64,000 nt of DNA from Anaerolineae bacterium (lineage in GTDB: Bacteria; Chloroflexota; Anaerolineae; UBA4142; SHND01): contig JADZCJ010000063.1 in the NCBI GenBank assembly GCA_020851635.1, forward strand, positions 56,071-120,070. The letters are read 5' to 3'. A program made the translations under genes and the position numbers. Numbering within the stretch: the first letter of the stretch is position 1; every line of letters begins with the position of its first letter. The notes under the pieces are model-generated. The model was not told the DNA's origin. It saw only the letters and a list, made by a program, of their open reading frames with translations, and did no database searches. Below are positions 1-7,710 of this stretch, piece after piece.

Positions 1-1
1 C

Positions 2-322
2 GCGCGCGCGTTGGGCGTAAAGGATTTACAGATCATCTTTCGACACGTTTTGCCCAACACCACCGCGCCGATCATTGTTGCCGCGACGCTTGGCATTGCG
101 ACGGCGATTCTGGCAGAGGCGTATATCAGTTTTCTGGGGTTGGGGGTCCGCGCCCCCACTGCGACCTGGGGCAATATGCTCGAGGATGCGACGCGTTATA
201 TTGACACTGCCCCGCAAATCTGGTTCTTTCCCGGTTTGTTGATTCTGGTGACGGTGCTCGCGATAAACTTTGTAGGCGATGGATTACGGGATGCTCTGGA
301 CCCGAGAACCTTGTCGGAATGA
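2..322 (+). CDS. ABC transporter permease, C-terminal fragment (DppC/OppC-like), 5' end outside window
   Basis: This is the last 106 residues of an inner-membrane permease of the oligopeptide/dipeptide/nickel ABC family; the reading frame is open to the left edge. The fragment keeps the region where the permease contacts its ATPase: RHVLPNTTAPIIV followed by EAYISFLGLGV, TATWGNML and a final membrane segment (FFPGLLILVTVLAINFVGDG), ending in LRDALDPR. The GDGLRDALDPR ending is typical of DppC/OppC-type subunits. The substrate cannot be told from this fragment; the rest of the transporter should lie upstream of the window. A perfect inverted repeat directly after the stop marks the end of the operon. 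Confidence 0.9.
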   Translation, partial: ARALGVKDLQIIFRHVLPNTTAPIIVAATLGIATAILAEAYISFLGLGVRAPTATWGNMLEDATRYIDTAPQIWFFPGLLILVTVLAINFVGDGLRDALDPRTLSE

Positions 323-369
323 CCAAAACAAAAACCTCGCTCCCCGACAGAGCGAGGTTTTTGTTTTGG
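323..369 (+). terminator. Strong hairpin terminator after the ABC permease
   Basis: A perfect 20-bp inverted repeat (323-342 with 350-369) around a 7-base loop starts right after the permease stop codon. The GC core CCTCGCTC/GAGCGAGG is flanked by A-rich and T-rich arms (TTTTTGTTTTGG), so it could also work on the opposite strand. Confidence 0.9.
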
Positions 370-374
370 CTCCA

Positions 375-383
375 TGCTATAAT
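375..383 (+). promoter_or_regulatory. Extended -10 promoter of the creatininase-family gene
   Basis: TGCTATAAT is a perfect extended -10 (TGn followed by TATAAT at 378-383). No good -35 box lies 17 bases upstream because the terminator arm occupies that place. The start codon at 429 is 45 bases downstream and has an AGGAGC ribosome site at 418-423. Confidence 0.6.
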
Positions 384-428
384 CGCGGCGATTGTCCAAT
401 CACACCACGCCGATCATAGGAGCAGTTG

Positions 429-1235
429 ATGAAAAAATTCCGCTATGATGATTTGACCTGGCACGAGGTGCGCGATGCCGTCGCCGCCAAAAAAGCAATT
501 CTCATCCCCATCGGTTCCATCGAAGACCACGGTCCCCATTTGCCTCTCAATACCGACAACATCATTGTCGAATCGGTCTGTTTTGAGGTTGCGCGGCGTG
601 CGTCGGACGAGGTCCTCAGTCTGCCCGTCATGCCTGTCGGGTTCGAAGACCATCACATGGATTATCCCGGTTCGCTAACGTCCTCGATGGAGACCCTGCT
701 GACGTTTTTTTCGGACGCCGCGATCAGCGTCGCGCGGCACGGTTTTACCCACATCATGCTCGTCAACGGGCACGGCTCCAACTCGTCGCTCGTCGAGCTC
801 GCCGCGCGCAAAGCGGTGATCCAAACGGGCGCCATCGTCGGCGCGATGGCGGGAAATGCGGCGGTTGATGATGTCTTGATCCGCGATTTGATTGCCCAAC
901 ATCGCAAGTCCGCGCACGGCGGCATCGGGCACGCCTGCGAATTTGAGACTGCCGTGATGCTCTATCTGCGCCCCGACCTGGTGCAGATGGACAAGGCGGT
1001 GCGCGAGATGGGCGTGCCTGACCTCAAATATTTCAACTGGGACCATCCCAAACCCGCCGCCTATGCGTGGATGGATTGGTGGTCGCGCTTTTCCAAGACG
1101 GGGGTCGCGGGAGACCCGACCGTTGCCACGCGCGAATTTGGCGAAATGATGTTTAACGCGACGGTCGAGCGCATGATCGAGCTCATTCGCGAATTCAAAC
1201 AGATTCCCATCAAACCGCGCAGTGATTTGCACTGA
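429..1235 (+). CDS. Creatininase family amidohydrolase
   Basis: A 268-residue cytoplasmic metal-dependent amidohydrolase of the creatininase family, which includes creatinine amidohydrolase, MftE-type peptidases and FAPy deformylases. The N-terminal metal site IEDHGPHLPLNTDN, the central VNGHGSNSS and the later HACEFETAVML are all in place; the family usually has HAGE where this protein has HACE. I chose ATG 429 because AGGAGC lies six bases upstream; a TTG at 426 is the only alternative. No creatine-pathway, mycofactocin or riboflavin genes are nearby, so the substrate is unknown. It lies 12 bases before a glycosyltransferase gene on the same strand and is probably co-transcribed with it. 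Confidence 0.85.
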   Translation: MKKFRYDDLTWHEVRDAVAAKKAILIPIGSIEDHGPHLPLNTDNIIVESVCFEVARRASDEVLSLPVMPVGFEDHHMDYPGSLTSSMETLLTFFSDAAISVARHGFTHIMLVNGHGSNSSLVELAARKAVIQTGAIVGAMAGNAAVDDVLIRDLIAQHRKSAHGGIGHACEFETAVMLYLRPDLVQMDKAVREMGVPDLKYFNWDHPKPAAYAWMDWWSRFSKTGVAGDPTVATREFGEMMFNATVERMIELIREFKQIPIKPRSDLH

Positions 1236-1247
1236 GCTGACCCCCTC

Positions 1248-2174
1248 ATGCCTCCCCCCGACTTTTCGCTTGTCATTGTCTCGTTTCAGGTGCGCGACCT
1301 TTTGGAACGCTGTCTCGCCTCTCTGGCGCGTGTCTCGACCCCGCCTGTATGCGAGATCATCGTGGTTGACAATGCTTCAAGCGACAATTCGGCAGCTATG
1401 GTGCGCGAGAAATTCCCCCAAGTCACGTTGATCGAAAACGCCAAGAATGTTGGTTTTGCCGCCGCCAATAATCAAGGGCTGACGTTGGCGACGGGGCGCT
1501 ATTGGATGCTCTTGAATCCCGACACGGAAATCCCGGCGGATGCCCCGAACCCTCTCGCGCAGCTCGTCGCCTTTATGGACAATCACCCGCGCGCGGGCGC
1601 ATGTGGCGCCAGCTTGTTTTATCCCGACGGCACGCGTCAGCACTCGGCGTTTCATTTTCCATCGCTGGCGCAGATTTATATTGACCTGTTTCCTGTCAAC
1701 TGGCGGCTGCGCGAGTCATCCTTGAACGGGCGCTATCCCTTTTCGCGCTATGAACGCGGCGAGCCGTTTCCGATTGACCACCCGCTCGGCGCGGCGCTGC
1801 TCGTCCGACCGCAAGCGGCAGAACAGGTTGGTTTGCTGGACGAGGCCTATTTCATTTACGCCGAAGAGGTTGACTGGTGCATGCGGCTCAAGCGGGCAGG
1901 GTGGGAGATATGGTGCGTGCCGAGCGCACACATCATTCACCATCAAGCGCGCAGCACACGGCAGTTTCGCGAGATGATGTTTGTCGAGTTGTGGAAAGCG
2001 CGCTTGCGCTTGTTTCACAAAAACTATTCGCGCGCTTTTAATGTCGCCGCGCGCGCGCTGATACGGCGCGGCATGGCGCGCGCCATTCGAGAGGTAAGCG
2101 CGGCAGACGATACACAAGACGACCGCGCACAAAAACTCGCGGCGTACCAGGCGGTTATGAGGATGGTGCAATGA
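1248..2174 (+). CDS. Glycosyltransferase family 2 (rhamnosyltransferase-like)
   Basis: A 308-residue GT-A fold glycosyltransferase. It opens with the family 2 strand FSLVIVSFQVRDLLERCL, the nucleotide-sugar motif IIVVDNASSDNS, the NVGFAAANNQGL segment and the DxD-like LLNPDTEI that binds the metal and the sugar nucleotide. The later GALLVRPQAAEQVGLLDE and EEVDWCMRLKRAGW (the ED/WC acceptor motif) are typical of rhamnosyltransferase-like GT2 enzymes of cell-surface polysaccharide synthesis. There is no membrane anchor apart from weakly hydrophobic patches. It overlaps the next glycosyltransferase by ATGA, so the two are translationally coupled and probably act on the same glycan. The exact sugar is unknown. 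Confidence 0.88.
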   Translation: MPPPDFSLVIVSFQVRDLLERCLASLARVSTPPVCEIIVVDNASSDNSAAMVREKFPQVTLIENAKNVGFAAANNQGLTLATGRYWMLLNPDTEIPADAPNPLAQLVAFMDNHPRAGACGASLFYPDGTRQHSAFHFPSLAQIYIDLFPVNWRLRESSLNGRYPFSRYERGEPFPIDHPLGAALLVRPQAAEQVGLLDEAYFIYAEEVDWCMRLKRAGWEIWCVPSAHIIHHQARSTRQFREMMFVELWKARLRLFHKNYSRAFNVAARALIRRGMARAIREVSAADDTQDDRAQKLAAYQAVMRMVQ

Positions 2175-2938
2175 CCCTCTCGGCGGTCGTCTTGACGCGT
2201 AATGAAGAGAAACACATCCTCGATTGCCTCGCCTCGGTGCGTTCTTTTGCGGACGAGCTGCTTGTATTTGATTCTCAGAGCACGGACCGGACGGTAGAGT
2301 TGGCGCAGACGGCGGGGGCACGTGTCGAATCGCGCCCGTTTGACAATTATGCGGGGCAGCGCAATGCCTCGCTCGAAGCGGCGCGCGGGGATTGGGTCTT
2401 TTTTATTGATGCCGACGAAAGGGCGGATGAGGCGGTTGGGGGGGAAATCAAAGGCGAGATTGCGCGGATCGAAAGCGAAAAATCGGATACGTCGCTCTTT
2501 TGGATACCGCGCAAAAACTATATTTTTGGCAAGTGGATTCAATACACCGGCTGGTCGCCGGACTATCAGCCGCGCGTAATGCGCAAGGGACGCGCCCACT
2601 TTGACCCTGCGCGCCCGGTGCACGAGCTGGTGATTGCAGAAGGCAGCGCGATCTATCTCGCGTCACCACTCGTCCACTACAATTACGAAACCCTCGCCCA
2701 GTTTCGCAAGAAACAGGCACACTACACACGGTTCGAAGCCCAACAGATGGTCCAGGCGGGCATTCGCCCCCGCCTCCGCAGCTATGTGAGCATGCCGGTC
2801 CGCGAATTTGCGCGCCGTTTCATTTCGCTGGAGGGATATCGCGATGGTTTGCACGGTCTGCTCCTCAGCGCGCTCATGGCGTATTATGCCTTTTGGCGGC
2901 AGGTCTGGGCTGTCGAAATGTGGCGGATGAAAAGCTAG
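2171..2938 (+). CDS. Glycosyltransferase family 2 (lipopolysaccharide core type, WaaE/KdtX-like)
   Basis: A 255-residue glycosyltransferase beginning LSAVVLTRNEEKHILDCL, with VFDSQSTDRTVELA, the YAGQRNASLEAA stretch and the metal-binding FFIDADER. This set is characteristic of the short WaaE/KdtX-like family that adds glucose or heptose to core oligosaccharides; in a probable one-membrane organism it more likely modifies a wall polymer or glycolipid. The C-terminus is helix-rich and basic with weak amphipathic segments, suggesting peripheral membrane contact. Its ATG overlaps the stop of the preceding gene. It ends tail-to-tail with the cyclase gene, the two TAG stop codons sharing the same CTAG. 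Confidence 0.87.
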   Translation: MTLSAVVLTRNEEKHILDCLASVRSFADELLVFDSQSTDRTVELAQTAGARVESRPFDNYAGQRNASLEAARGDWVFFIDADERADEAVGGEIKGEIARIESEKSDTSLFWIPRKNYIFGKWIQYTGWSPDYQPRVMRKGRAHFDPARPVHELVIAEGSAIYLASPLVHYNYETLAQFRKKQAHYTRFEAQQMVQAGIRPRLRSYVSMPVREFARRFISLEGYRDGLHGLLLSALMAYYAFWRQVWAVEMWRMKS

Positions 2939-4863
2939 CCCTCTTCTTCCTCTTCCTCCTGGCTTTCTACAGACAGACTCGTCTCGCGCACTTCCCAAAC
3001 CGCCAGTGGTTCTTTGCGCCCGCGCACGCGCACGGGCGATAATTCGCGCAACACGATCCGGTCTGGTGGTTTTTCCGCGGTCGCGGCGTCCGCCAGAATC
3101 TGATTGTTGTTGGCGAATGCGCTGATGCGCGCGGCAACATTGACCGTATCGCCGACCAGCGTATATTCCACTTTGCCGAGCGCAGTAATGTTTCCCATCA
3201 CCGCCCAGCCGGTTGCCAGCCCGATGCCCACGCTAAACTTTTCCCGCTCCTGATTCTTTTTTTGATACTCCAGAAGGTTGTTGCGGATGGCGACCGCCGC
3301 ATAGAGACCCCGCGCGCAATGGTCAATCTGATCGAGCGGCGCATTCCAAACGGCTATCAGCGCATCGCCCATCGGTTTTGAAACCGTCCCCCCCTGACCC
3401 GATATCGCTTGCAGTGACAGTTCCATGTAGCGATTGACAGTTTGCAGGATGACTTCAGGTGTCATTTCATCCGAAATGGTCGCAAACCCGCGCAAGTCGG
3501 CATACAACACCGTGACCATCCGGCGGGCGCCCGTCAGCGGCAGCTCCCCGCGGTCGATCGCGTCAATCACCCGCCCCAAAATATCCGCCGGCACGTAGCG
3601 GCGAAACAACGAGGTCAGGAATTGTCTGCGGCGGTCTTCGGAAAAATATCGAAATGTGATGATGGCGGCAGAAGTCAAAATGAGCGCGAGGGCGGGATAC
3701 AACAGCGGAATGACAAAGGCGCGATTGAATGCATCAAACGAAAACAACAACAACCCCACCAGATAAACCAAGGTCAGCGCGACGGCATACAACGATCTGA
3801 GATGCGGCAGAGTCAAGCCGGCAAGCAATGCCATTGCCAGGATTAGCGCCAGTTGTCCCAATGCGCCCTGCGCCTGGAGCGTCTGCGGCGGTTGACTGAG
3901 CATCATGTTGGCAAAATCCGCTTGCAGATTGACATTGTATGTCCGCGCCTCGCCCAACTGCAAGGGAATCGCATATTGTTCGGTCTCGATGGTGCTGTTG
4001 CCGCCGATAAAAACCAACTTGTCCGCAAACACTTGCGGCGGCACCACACCCTGCAAGACATCTACGAATGAATACGTCGCCACATCTACATTCGGGCTTG
4101 TCAAGTTCAACAAGGTGTTACCGTACTCGTCCACCGGCACCCGATACGGTCCAAAGGCGACGATGCGTTCCGGCAGTTTGTATGAAAGGTCAGTAATGCC
4201 GGAATACCGCGCAAAAGCAAGCAGTCCCAACGGGGGGAGGGATGTGGTTCCGGCTTGGACCCCCAGCGGCATCCGGCGCGTGATATTGTCCGGGTCGGGG
4301 TTGATGATGCGATGTCCGATTCCTTGCGCGGATTCGGCGAGCGTGGGGACGGGAGAGACAAAAGCCGTATAAGCAAGGATAGATTCGGGGCGCGGTGGCA
4401 GCGTGGCGCCCTCTTCTGCCGCAGCTGCCAACAACACATTCCCGCTCTGTCGGATCGAAGCTGCCAGCACGGGGTCTTCGGAGCTGGCTTGCGAGAATAC
4501 AATGTCAAAAGCGATCACCCGGGGCGGCGCGGTCCTGAGGATGTCGAGCAGTTCCGCATGGATCGCGCGCGACCAGGGAAAGGTCCCGATTGCGTCAAGT
4601 GATTTCTTGTCAATCGCGATGAGCGCAATCTGGGGTTGCGGCACGGCTGCGTGATAGAGAAAATCGGTGGCAACTCGGTTGAGCGGAGCGACCAGCCCGG
4701 AAAACAAGAGGAGGATGACCAAAAAGGCGACGACCAGAGCGATAGCCGCGCCCGCTTGCAGGCGAAAACGGACGCGCAAATCATTTAGGGGCGGCGGCAG
4801 GCGCGCGATAACGACATTTAGAAATTGGTCGGCGCGCCGGAGGAGAGAGTGGATGGCGCTCAT
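2935..4863 (-). CDS. CHASE2 domain membrane adenylate cyclase (class III)
   Basis: A 642-residue sensor cyclase. One membrane segment (about 34-58) is followed by an extracellular CHASE2 domain (about 65-335, with IALIAIDKKSLDAIG and VIAFDIVFSQ), then three membrane segments (about 340-415), and a class III cyclase catalytic domain (about 440-620). The catalytic part keeps the metal aspartate in TVLYADLRGFATIS, the KPMGD segment and the LVGDTVNVAARIS motif; Lys and Asp in these places are those of adenylate rather than guanylate cyclases. An acidic poly-Glu tail closes the protein. It should convert ATP to cAMP in response to an unknown external signal. It may be transcribed alone or with the downstream-reading phosphatase region; the start ATG at 4863 is the only good one. 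Confidence 0.9.
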   Translation of the reverse strand: MSAIHSLLRRADQFLNVVIARLPPPLNDLRVRFRLQAGAAIALVVAFLVILLLFSGLVAPLNRVATDFLYHAAVPQPQIALIAIDKKSLDAIGTFPWSRAIHAELLDILRTAPPRVIAFDIVFSQASSEDPVLAASIRQSGNVLLAAAAEEGATLPPRPESILAYTAFVSPVPTLAESAQGIGHRIINPDPDNITRRMPLGVQAGTTSLPPLGLLAFARYSGITDLSYKLPERIVAFGPYRVPVDEYGNTLLNLTSPNVDVATYSFVDVLQGVVPPQVFADKLVFIGGNSTIETEQYAIPLQLGEARTYNVNLQADFANMMLSQPPQTLQAQGALGQLALILAMALLAGLTLPHLRSLYAVALTLVYLVGLLLFSFDAFNRAFVIPLLYPALALILTSAAIITFRYFSEDRRRQFLTSLFRRYVPADILGRVIDAIDRGELPLTGARRMVTVLYADLRGFATISDEMTPEVILQTVNRYMELSLQAISGQGGTVSKPMGDALIAVWNAPLDQIDHCARGLYAAVAIRNNLLEYQKKNQEREKFSVGIGLATGWAVMGNITALGKVEYTLVGDTVNVAARISAFANNNQILADAATAEKPPDRIVLRELSPVRVRGRKEPLAVWEVRETSLSVESQEEEEEEG

Positions 4864-4872
4864 ACGCGCGCG

Positions 4873-5379
4873 TCAGCGGGTGGATTTGGCTTGACTGTCC
4901 GGGACCGGGATCGAGAATTCACCAAGCCATCGAAGGATTTCGGTGTATCCGCGGTCAAAAAGATGGTCGAGGTCGTTGGCGCACATTTCGTACGCGCTGC
5001 GGGGTTTCCCATACGGGTCTGCAATGTCGTATTCGATACCGTTCAGCTGGCTCATCAATCGTATTCTCGAGCGCGCCGCCGGAAATTCGGCGGCGAGGGC
5101 ATCGCGATGACTGCGGGTCATGACCAGGACCAGGTCTGCCCGCTCCAGGATCTCGCGCGTGACCGTGCGCGCGATGTGACCGGCGAGCGAAAGCCCGCGC
5201 GCTTGCATGACCTCTATCGCATGCAATGCAGCCGGTTCGCCGTCCACTCCCCACGTCCCGGCGGACTCGACCTGAAACGTATCCCCGGCGCGCGCGGCAT
5301 GCGCTTGAAACAATGCCGCCGCCATCGGCGAACGGCATATGTTGCCCGTGCACACAAAGAGAATCGTTGCGGGAGCCAT
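4873..5379 (-). CDS. Low-molecular-weight protein-tyrosine phosphatase
   Basis: A 168-residue LMW phosphatase. The P-loop VCTGNICRSPMAAAL carries the nucleophile Cys and Arg of the CX5R motif, and DIADPYGKP supplies the general-acid Asp. Such enzymes reverse tyrosine or arginine phosphorylation, often in exopolysaccharide regulation or in McsB-type protein quality control; the family also contains arsenate reductases, but their extra C-terminal cysteines are not seen. The start codon lies directly after the stop of the 79-residue gene, so the two form an operon. Two glycosyltransferases are close by on the other strand, which is compatible with, but does not prove, a role in glycan export. 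Confidence 0.9.
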   Translation of the reverse strand: MAPATILFVCTGNICRSPMAAALFQAHAARAGDTFQVESAGTWGVDGEPAALHAIEVMQARGLSLAGHIARTVTREILERADLVLVMTRSHRDALAAEFPAARSRIRLMSQLNGIEYDIADPYGKPRSAYEMCANDLDHLFDRGYTEILRWLGEFSIPVPDSQAKSTR

Positions 5380-5619
5380 TTATTCGGCATCAATCAAAAG
5401 ATATTCGAGCTCTTGAATCCGCACGATGTCGTCATCGCTCATGCGGTCATCGTCCAGCGCCAGCAGGTCGAGCAGCTCGTCTTCTGCCAGTTCAAACTCT
5501 TTGGGCGAAAGCTGGGGACGTTCTTCGCCCAATTCGGCATGTCGCTTGAGATAGTCACGATATTCGGGCGTTTGTGTGCTTTCGGTCTTGGACTTGGGTT
5601 TGGCTTTACGCTCGGTCAT
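5380..5619 (-). CDS. Small acidic protein of unknown function
   Basis: A 79-residue protein that I do not recognise. The first 18 residues are basic and polar (MTERKAKPKSKTES), and the rest is charged and strongly acidic with predicted helices (LSPKEFELAEDELLDLLALDDDRMSDDDIVRIQELEYLL). There is no membrane segment, cysteine or known motif. Its stop codon directly abuts the ATG of the phosphatase gene, which supports it as a real gene in a two-gene operon. The acidic helical part could be a protein-interaction module. Confidence 0.65.
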   Translation of the reverse strand: MTERKAKPKSKTESTQTPEYRDYLKRHAELGEERPQLSPKEFELAEDELLDLLALDDDRMSDDDIVRIQELEYLLIDAE

Positions 5620-5680
5620 GGCAAGAAAATTATACCATCGCTGTCACGCCGCCGCAATCATCCATCGAAACTATGCCAAC

Positions 5681-5714
5681 AAAAAAAGAGGGCATCGGTT
5701 GCCCTATGCCCTCT
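5681..5714 (-). terminator. Rho-independent terminator of the hibernation factor gene
   Basis: On the minus strand AGAGGGCAT (5714-5706) pairs with ATGCCCTCT (5695-5687) around a 10-base loop and runs into seven T residues (5687-5681). It lies 9 bases after the stop codon of the hibernation factor gene. Confidence 0.88.
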
Positions 5715-5722
5715 GTCGGTTT

Positions 5723-6274
5723 CTAATTCACTTGGGGTTCCAACACACCATAATTGCCGTCGGTGCGCCGGTACAAAACATTCACGTCTCCGCTCTCTTG
5801 ATTCATGAACAGGTAAAACGAATGTCCCAGCAGCTCCATCTGATCAATCGCCTCTTCTGCGCTCATGGGCGCTGCCCGGAATCGTTTCGTCCGCACGATG
5901 CGGGGCTCTGGTTCGATTTCTCCTTGCGCCAGATCATCTTTGACCGACTGTATGGTCTCACCGTCGGCGCGGCGCTTGCGGACTTGTTTGTTCTTGTAAC
6001 GCTGCAGCTGTCTGTCCAATTTGTCCACAGCCGATTCAACTGCCACTTTCAAGTCCGCTGCCCGTTCTTCAGCACGAATGATGGTGCCATTTCTCGACAA
6101 GGTCACCTGAACGATCTGACGCTCGTTCACGTTCCGAGTATTCTGTTGGGACAATTCTACGCGTGCCTCAAACGGTTCGTGCAAATGTCGTTCGAGACGG
6201 TTCATTTTGCGCGTGATAAACTCTTCGGTGCGAGTAGACACATTCATGTTCTTACCGGTAATAATCAACTGCAT
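5723..6274 (-). CDS. hpf: Long-form ribosome hibernation promoting factor (HPF/RaiA family)
   Basis: A 183-residue long HPF. The N-terminal S30AE domain (MQLIITGKNMNVSTRTEEFI to about 100) binds the small ribosomal subunit at the decoding centre; the C-terminal domain (about 125-180, with RTKRFRAAPMSAEEAIDQMELLGHSFYLF and YRRTDGNYGVLEP, here described by key residues only) is the dimerisation module that joins two 70S particles into inactive 100S dimers in starvation. I chose ATG 6274 because AAGGAGGT lies 5 bases upstream; the longer frame from 6316 has no such site. A clear terminator follows the gene. No strong promoter was found in the 80 bases before it; a 98-bp repeat element sits just upstream. 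Confidence 0.93.
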   Translation of the reverse strand: MQLIITGKNMNVSTRTEEFITRKMNRLERHLHEPFEARVELSQQNTRNVNERQIVQVTLSRNGTIIRAEERAADLKVAVESAVDKLDRQLQRYKNKQVRKRRADGETIQSVKDDLAQGEIEPEPRIVRTKRFRAAPMSAEEAIDQMELLGHSFYLFMNQESGDVNVLYRRTDGNYGVLEPQVN

Positions 6275-6354
6275 CACGACCTCCTTCAGCTGAGCGCACA
6301 AACATTTTGCTCCCATTGCGTCAGCCGGACGTTGGTATTGGATTTGGTAAAGTA

Positions 6355-6452
6355 CTAGCGGGTTGTCGGAGTGAAATCAAATTATAGTTATTTTTGAGAT
6401 ACTACGACGCGTGTTCATAGTTACGAATGAGGTCTCTCCGACAACCTGCTAG
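6355..6452. repeat. 98-bp inverted-repeat element, family 1, copy 1 (MITE-like)
   Basis: This 98-bp element is bounded by CTAG at both ends with 17-bp terminal inverted repeats (CTAGCAGGTTGTCGGAG; this copy has G for A at the sixth base of the left end). It differs from copy 2 at only that one position. An internal ATAGTTA is directly repeated (6384-6390 and 6417-6423). It has no coding capacity. Size, inverted ends and CTAG borders suit a miniature element moved by an IS630/Tc1-type transposase, which targets TA, often within CTAG; that assignment is inferred. Confidence 0.85.
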
Positions 6453-6541
6453 TGCAACAACATGATGAAATTGCCGAGTCAAGTGCTCGCGCGCGAGTTA
6501 TAAAACTCGATCTTCGACTACGCAATCTCATGTTGTTGCGC
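6453..6541. repeat. 89-bp inverted-repeat element, family 2, copy A
   Basis: The ends TGCAACAACATGATGAAATT and the reverse complement GCGCAACAACATGAGATTGC form an imperfect terminal inverted repeat of about 20 bp. The centre carries a small hairpin (CGAGTT/AACTCG in minus-strand orientation). It abuts family 1 copy 1 on the left and ends three bases from the comF stop codon on the right. A homologous copy is at 51702-51787. Confidence 0.75.
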
Positions 6542-6543
6542 TA

Positions 6544-7272
6544 TTAGTTGCCCGGACGAGGACGGGTCACGGTCAACCCATACACTCCGCGCGCCCGCGC
6601 TTGAAAAAGCGCCGAGGCGCAGGCCTCGAGCGTCGCGCCTGTCGTTGCCACATCGTCTACTAGTAATACGTTCTTGCCTGCAACTTGTTGCTCGTCCGCG
6701 AACAACGCGTTTTTCACATTCAAACGTCGCGCGGCGGCGTCAAGCTCAATCTGGTCGCGTGTGGCGCGCGTGCGGCGCATCACCCGCTTGTAGGCAAGCC
6801 CCCGCGCGTTCGCCGTGTGGATGGCAAGCAGGTCCGCCTGATTATAGCCGCGCTCCAGTTCGCGCACAGGATAGAGCGGCACGCCGGTAATCAGGTCAAT
6901 GTCGAGCTCGCTGACGGCGAGTTTGGCGACAAGGAAACGGGCAAGCTCAGGCGCCACGTCGCGGCGTTTTTTGTACTTGAGCGCATGTACTGCTCGCCGC
7001 GCGACCTCATCATGCCAGCAAACGGATTGAATTTGCGTGATTGTTTTGGGATGCGCGCGACAATCAAAACAAACCGCATCCGGACTGGAAAGAGGGTTCC
7101 CGCAGCGCGGGCAGGTGGGCGAGGAAATCGGTTGAATCGTGGCGAGACAATCGGCGCAGAGCGCGGCACCGGGGCGCCCGCAATTTACACAGCGCGATGG
7201 AAACAAGAGGTCGAGCAATCTTGTGCTCCAATCTCGCGACACTCTCAAGCGATGATCCGTGGTCGGACTCAT
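6544..7272 (-). CDS. comF: ComF family amidophosphoribosyltransferase-like protein
   Basis: A 242-residue ComF protein. The N-terminus has three CxxC zinc-finger pairs (CVNCG, CADC, CPRCG, then CFDC), and the C-terminal phosphoribosyltransferase domain has the PRPP-binding motif VLLVDDVATTGAT with the preceding RGYNQADLLA segment. In transformable bacteria ComF is a cytoplasmic protein needed for DNA uptake, probably with ComFA and PriA; the biochemical reaction is not established. The ATG overlaps the stop of the DUF192 gene (ATGA), placing comF as the last gene of the long pilus operon. A family 2 repeat begins three bases after its stop. Confidence 0.9.
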   Translation of the reverse strand: MSPTTDHRLRVSRDWSTRLLDLLFPSRCVNCGRPGAALCADCLATIQPISSPTCPRCGNPLSSPDAVCFDCRAHPKTITQIQSVCWHDEVARRAVHALKYKKRRDVAPELARFLVAKLAVSELDIDLITGVPLYPVRELERGYNQADLLAIHTANARGLAYKRVMRRTRATRDQIELDAAARRLNVKNALFADEQQVAGKNVLLVDDVATTGATLEACASALFQARARGVYGLTVTRPRPGN

Positions 7273-7628
7273 TTCACCCGTATTTCGAGCTGATCGCCCG
7301 GCTGTGTATTGGTTTTGGCAAGGGTGCCTACCGGCAATTCTAGCACATTTCGCGCACCGCGCACAAGGGGACCCAGACGCGAGGGCGGCATGGCGGTGGT
7401 CGTTCGCAAGACCCTGCCCTCTTTGTCCAAATAGACAATATCAATGGGAATTTGCATGCCAAAGGTGTGAATGGCGCTTTCGCCTTGCAGCAGCAGCCCA
7501 AACCCCTCGGCGAGATCATGCTGTCCCATCAGTCCTTTGAACCGTGTCCAAAAGGTGTCGGCGACCCGTCCGGCAGAGACCATTGTGGAATTGCGCGTGC
7601 GGTTGACGACGGATAGCGTGTTCTCCAT
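7269..7628 (-). CDS. DUF192 family protein
   Basis: A 119-residue DUF192 protein. Family hallmarks are FWTRFKGLMGQHDLAEGFGL, GESAIHTFGMQIPIDIVYLDKEGRVL and GARNVLELPVGTLAK. DUF192 proteins are often exported small beta-sandwich proteins of unknown function; this copy has no signal peptide. I chose ATG 7628; TATAAT lies only 4 bases upstream of it, so a longer form from 7655 would place the -10 box inside the gene. The stop codon overlaps the comF start by ATGA. Confidence 0.82.
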   Translation of the reverse strand: MENTLSVVNRTRNSTMVSAGRVADTFWTRFKGLMGQHDLAEGFGLLLQGESAIHTFGMQIPIDIVYLDKEGRVLRTTTAMPPSRLGPLVRGARNVLELPVGTLAKTNTQPGDQLEIRVK

Positions 7629-7632
7629 AAAA

Positions 7633-7638
7633 ATTATA
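7633..7638 (-). promoter_or_regulatory. Possible -10 box of the DUF192-comF pair (near-leaderless)
   Basis: The minus strand reads GCTATAATTTTTATGGAGAAC: TATAAT ends 4 bases before the ATG, so transcription would start at or within the first codon. No -35 box was identified. This would let DUF192-comF be expressed independently of the pilus genes. Confidence 0.4.
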
Positions 7639-7710
7639 GCGCGGGGCGAATACAACTTTCGCCGCGCGCTCGTTATCGGTGCGATAAATTGCCGATTTTT
7701 TGGCTTGTGC

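Noticed and set aside
3442..3846. Plus-strand frame opposite the CHASE2 cyclase
   Set aside because: Antisense shadow within a gene with intact catalytic motifs; low-complexity Q/R composition.
6381..6386. TATAAT on the minus strand inside repeat copy 1 as the hpf promoter
   Set aside because: The position 17 bases upstream (CGTCGT) is a poor -35 and no extended -10 is present; kept only as an untested possibility.
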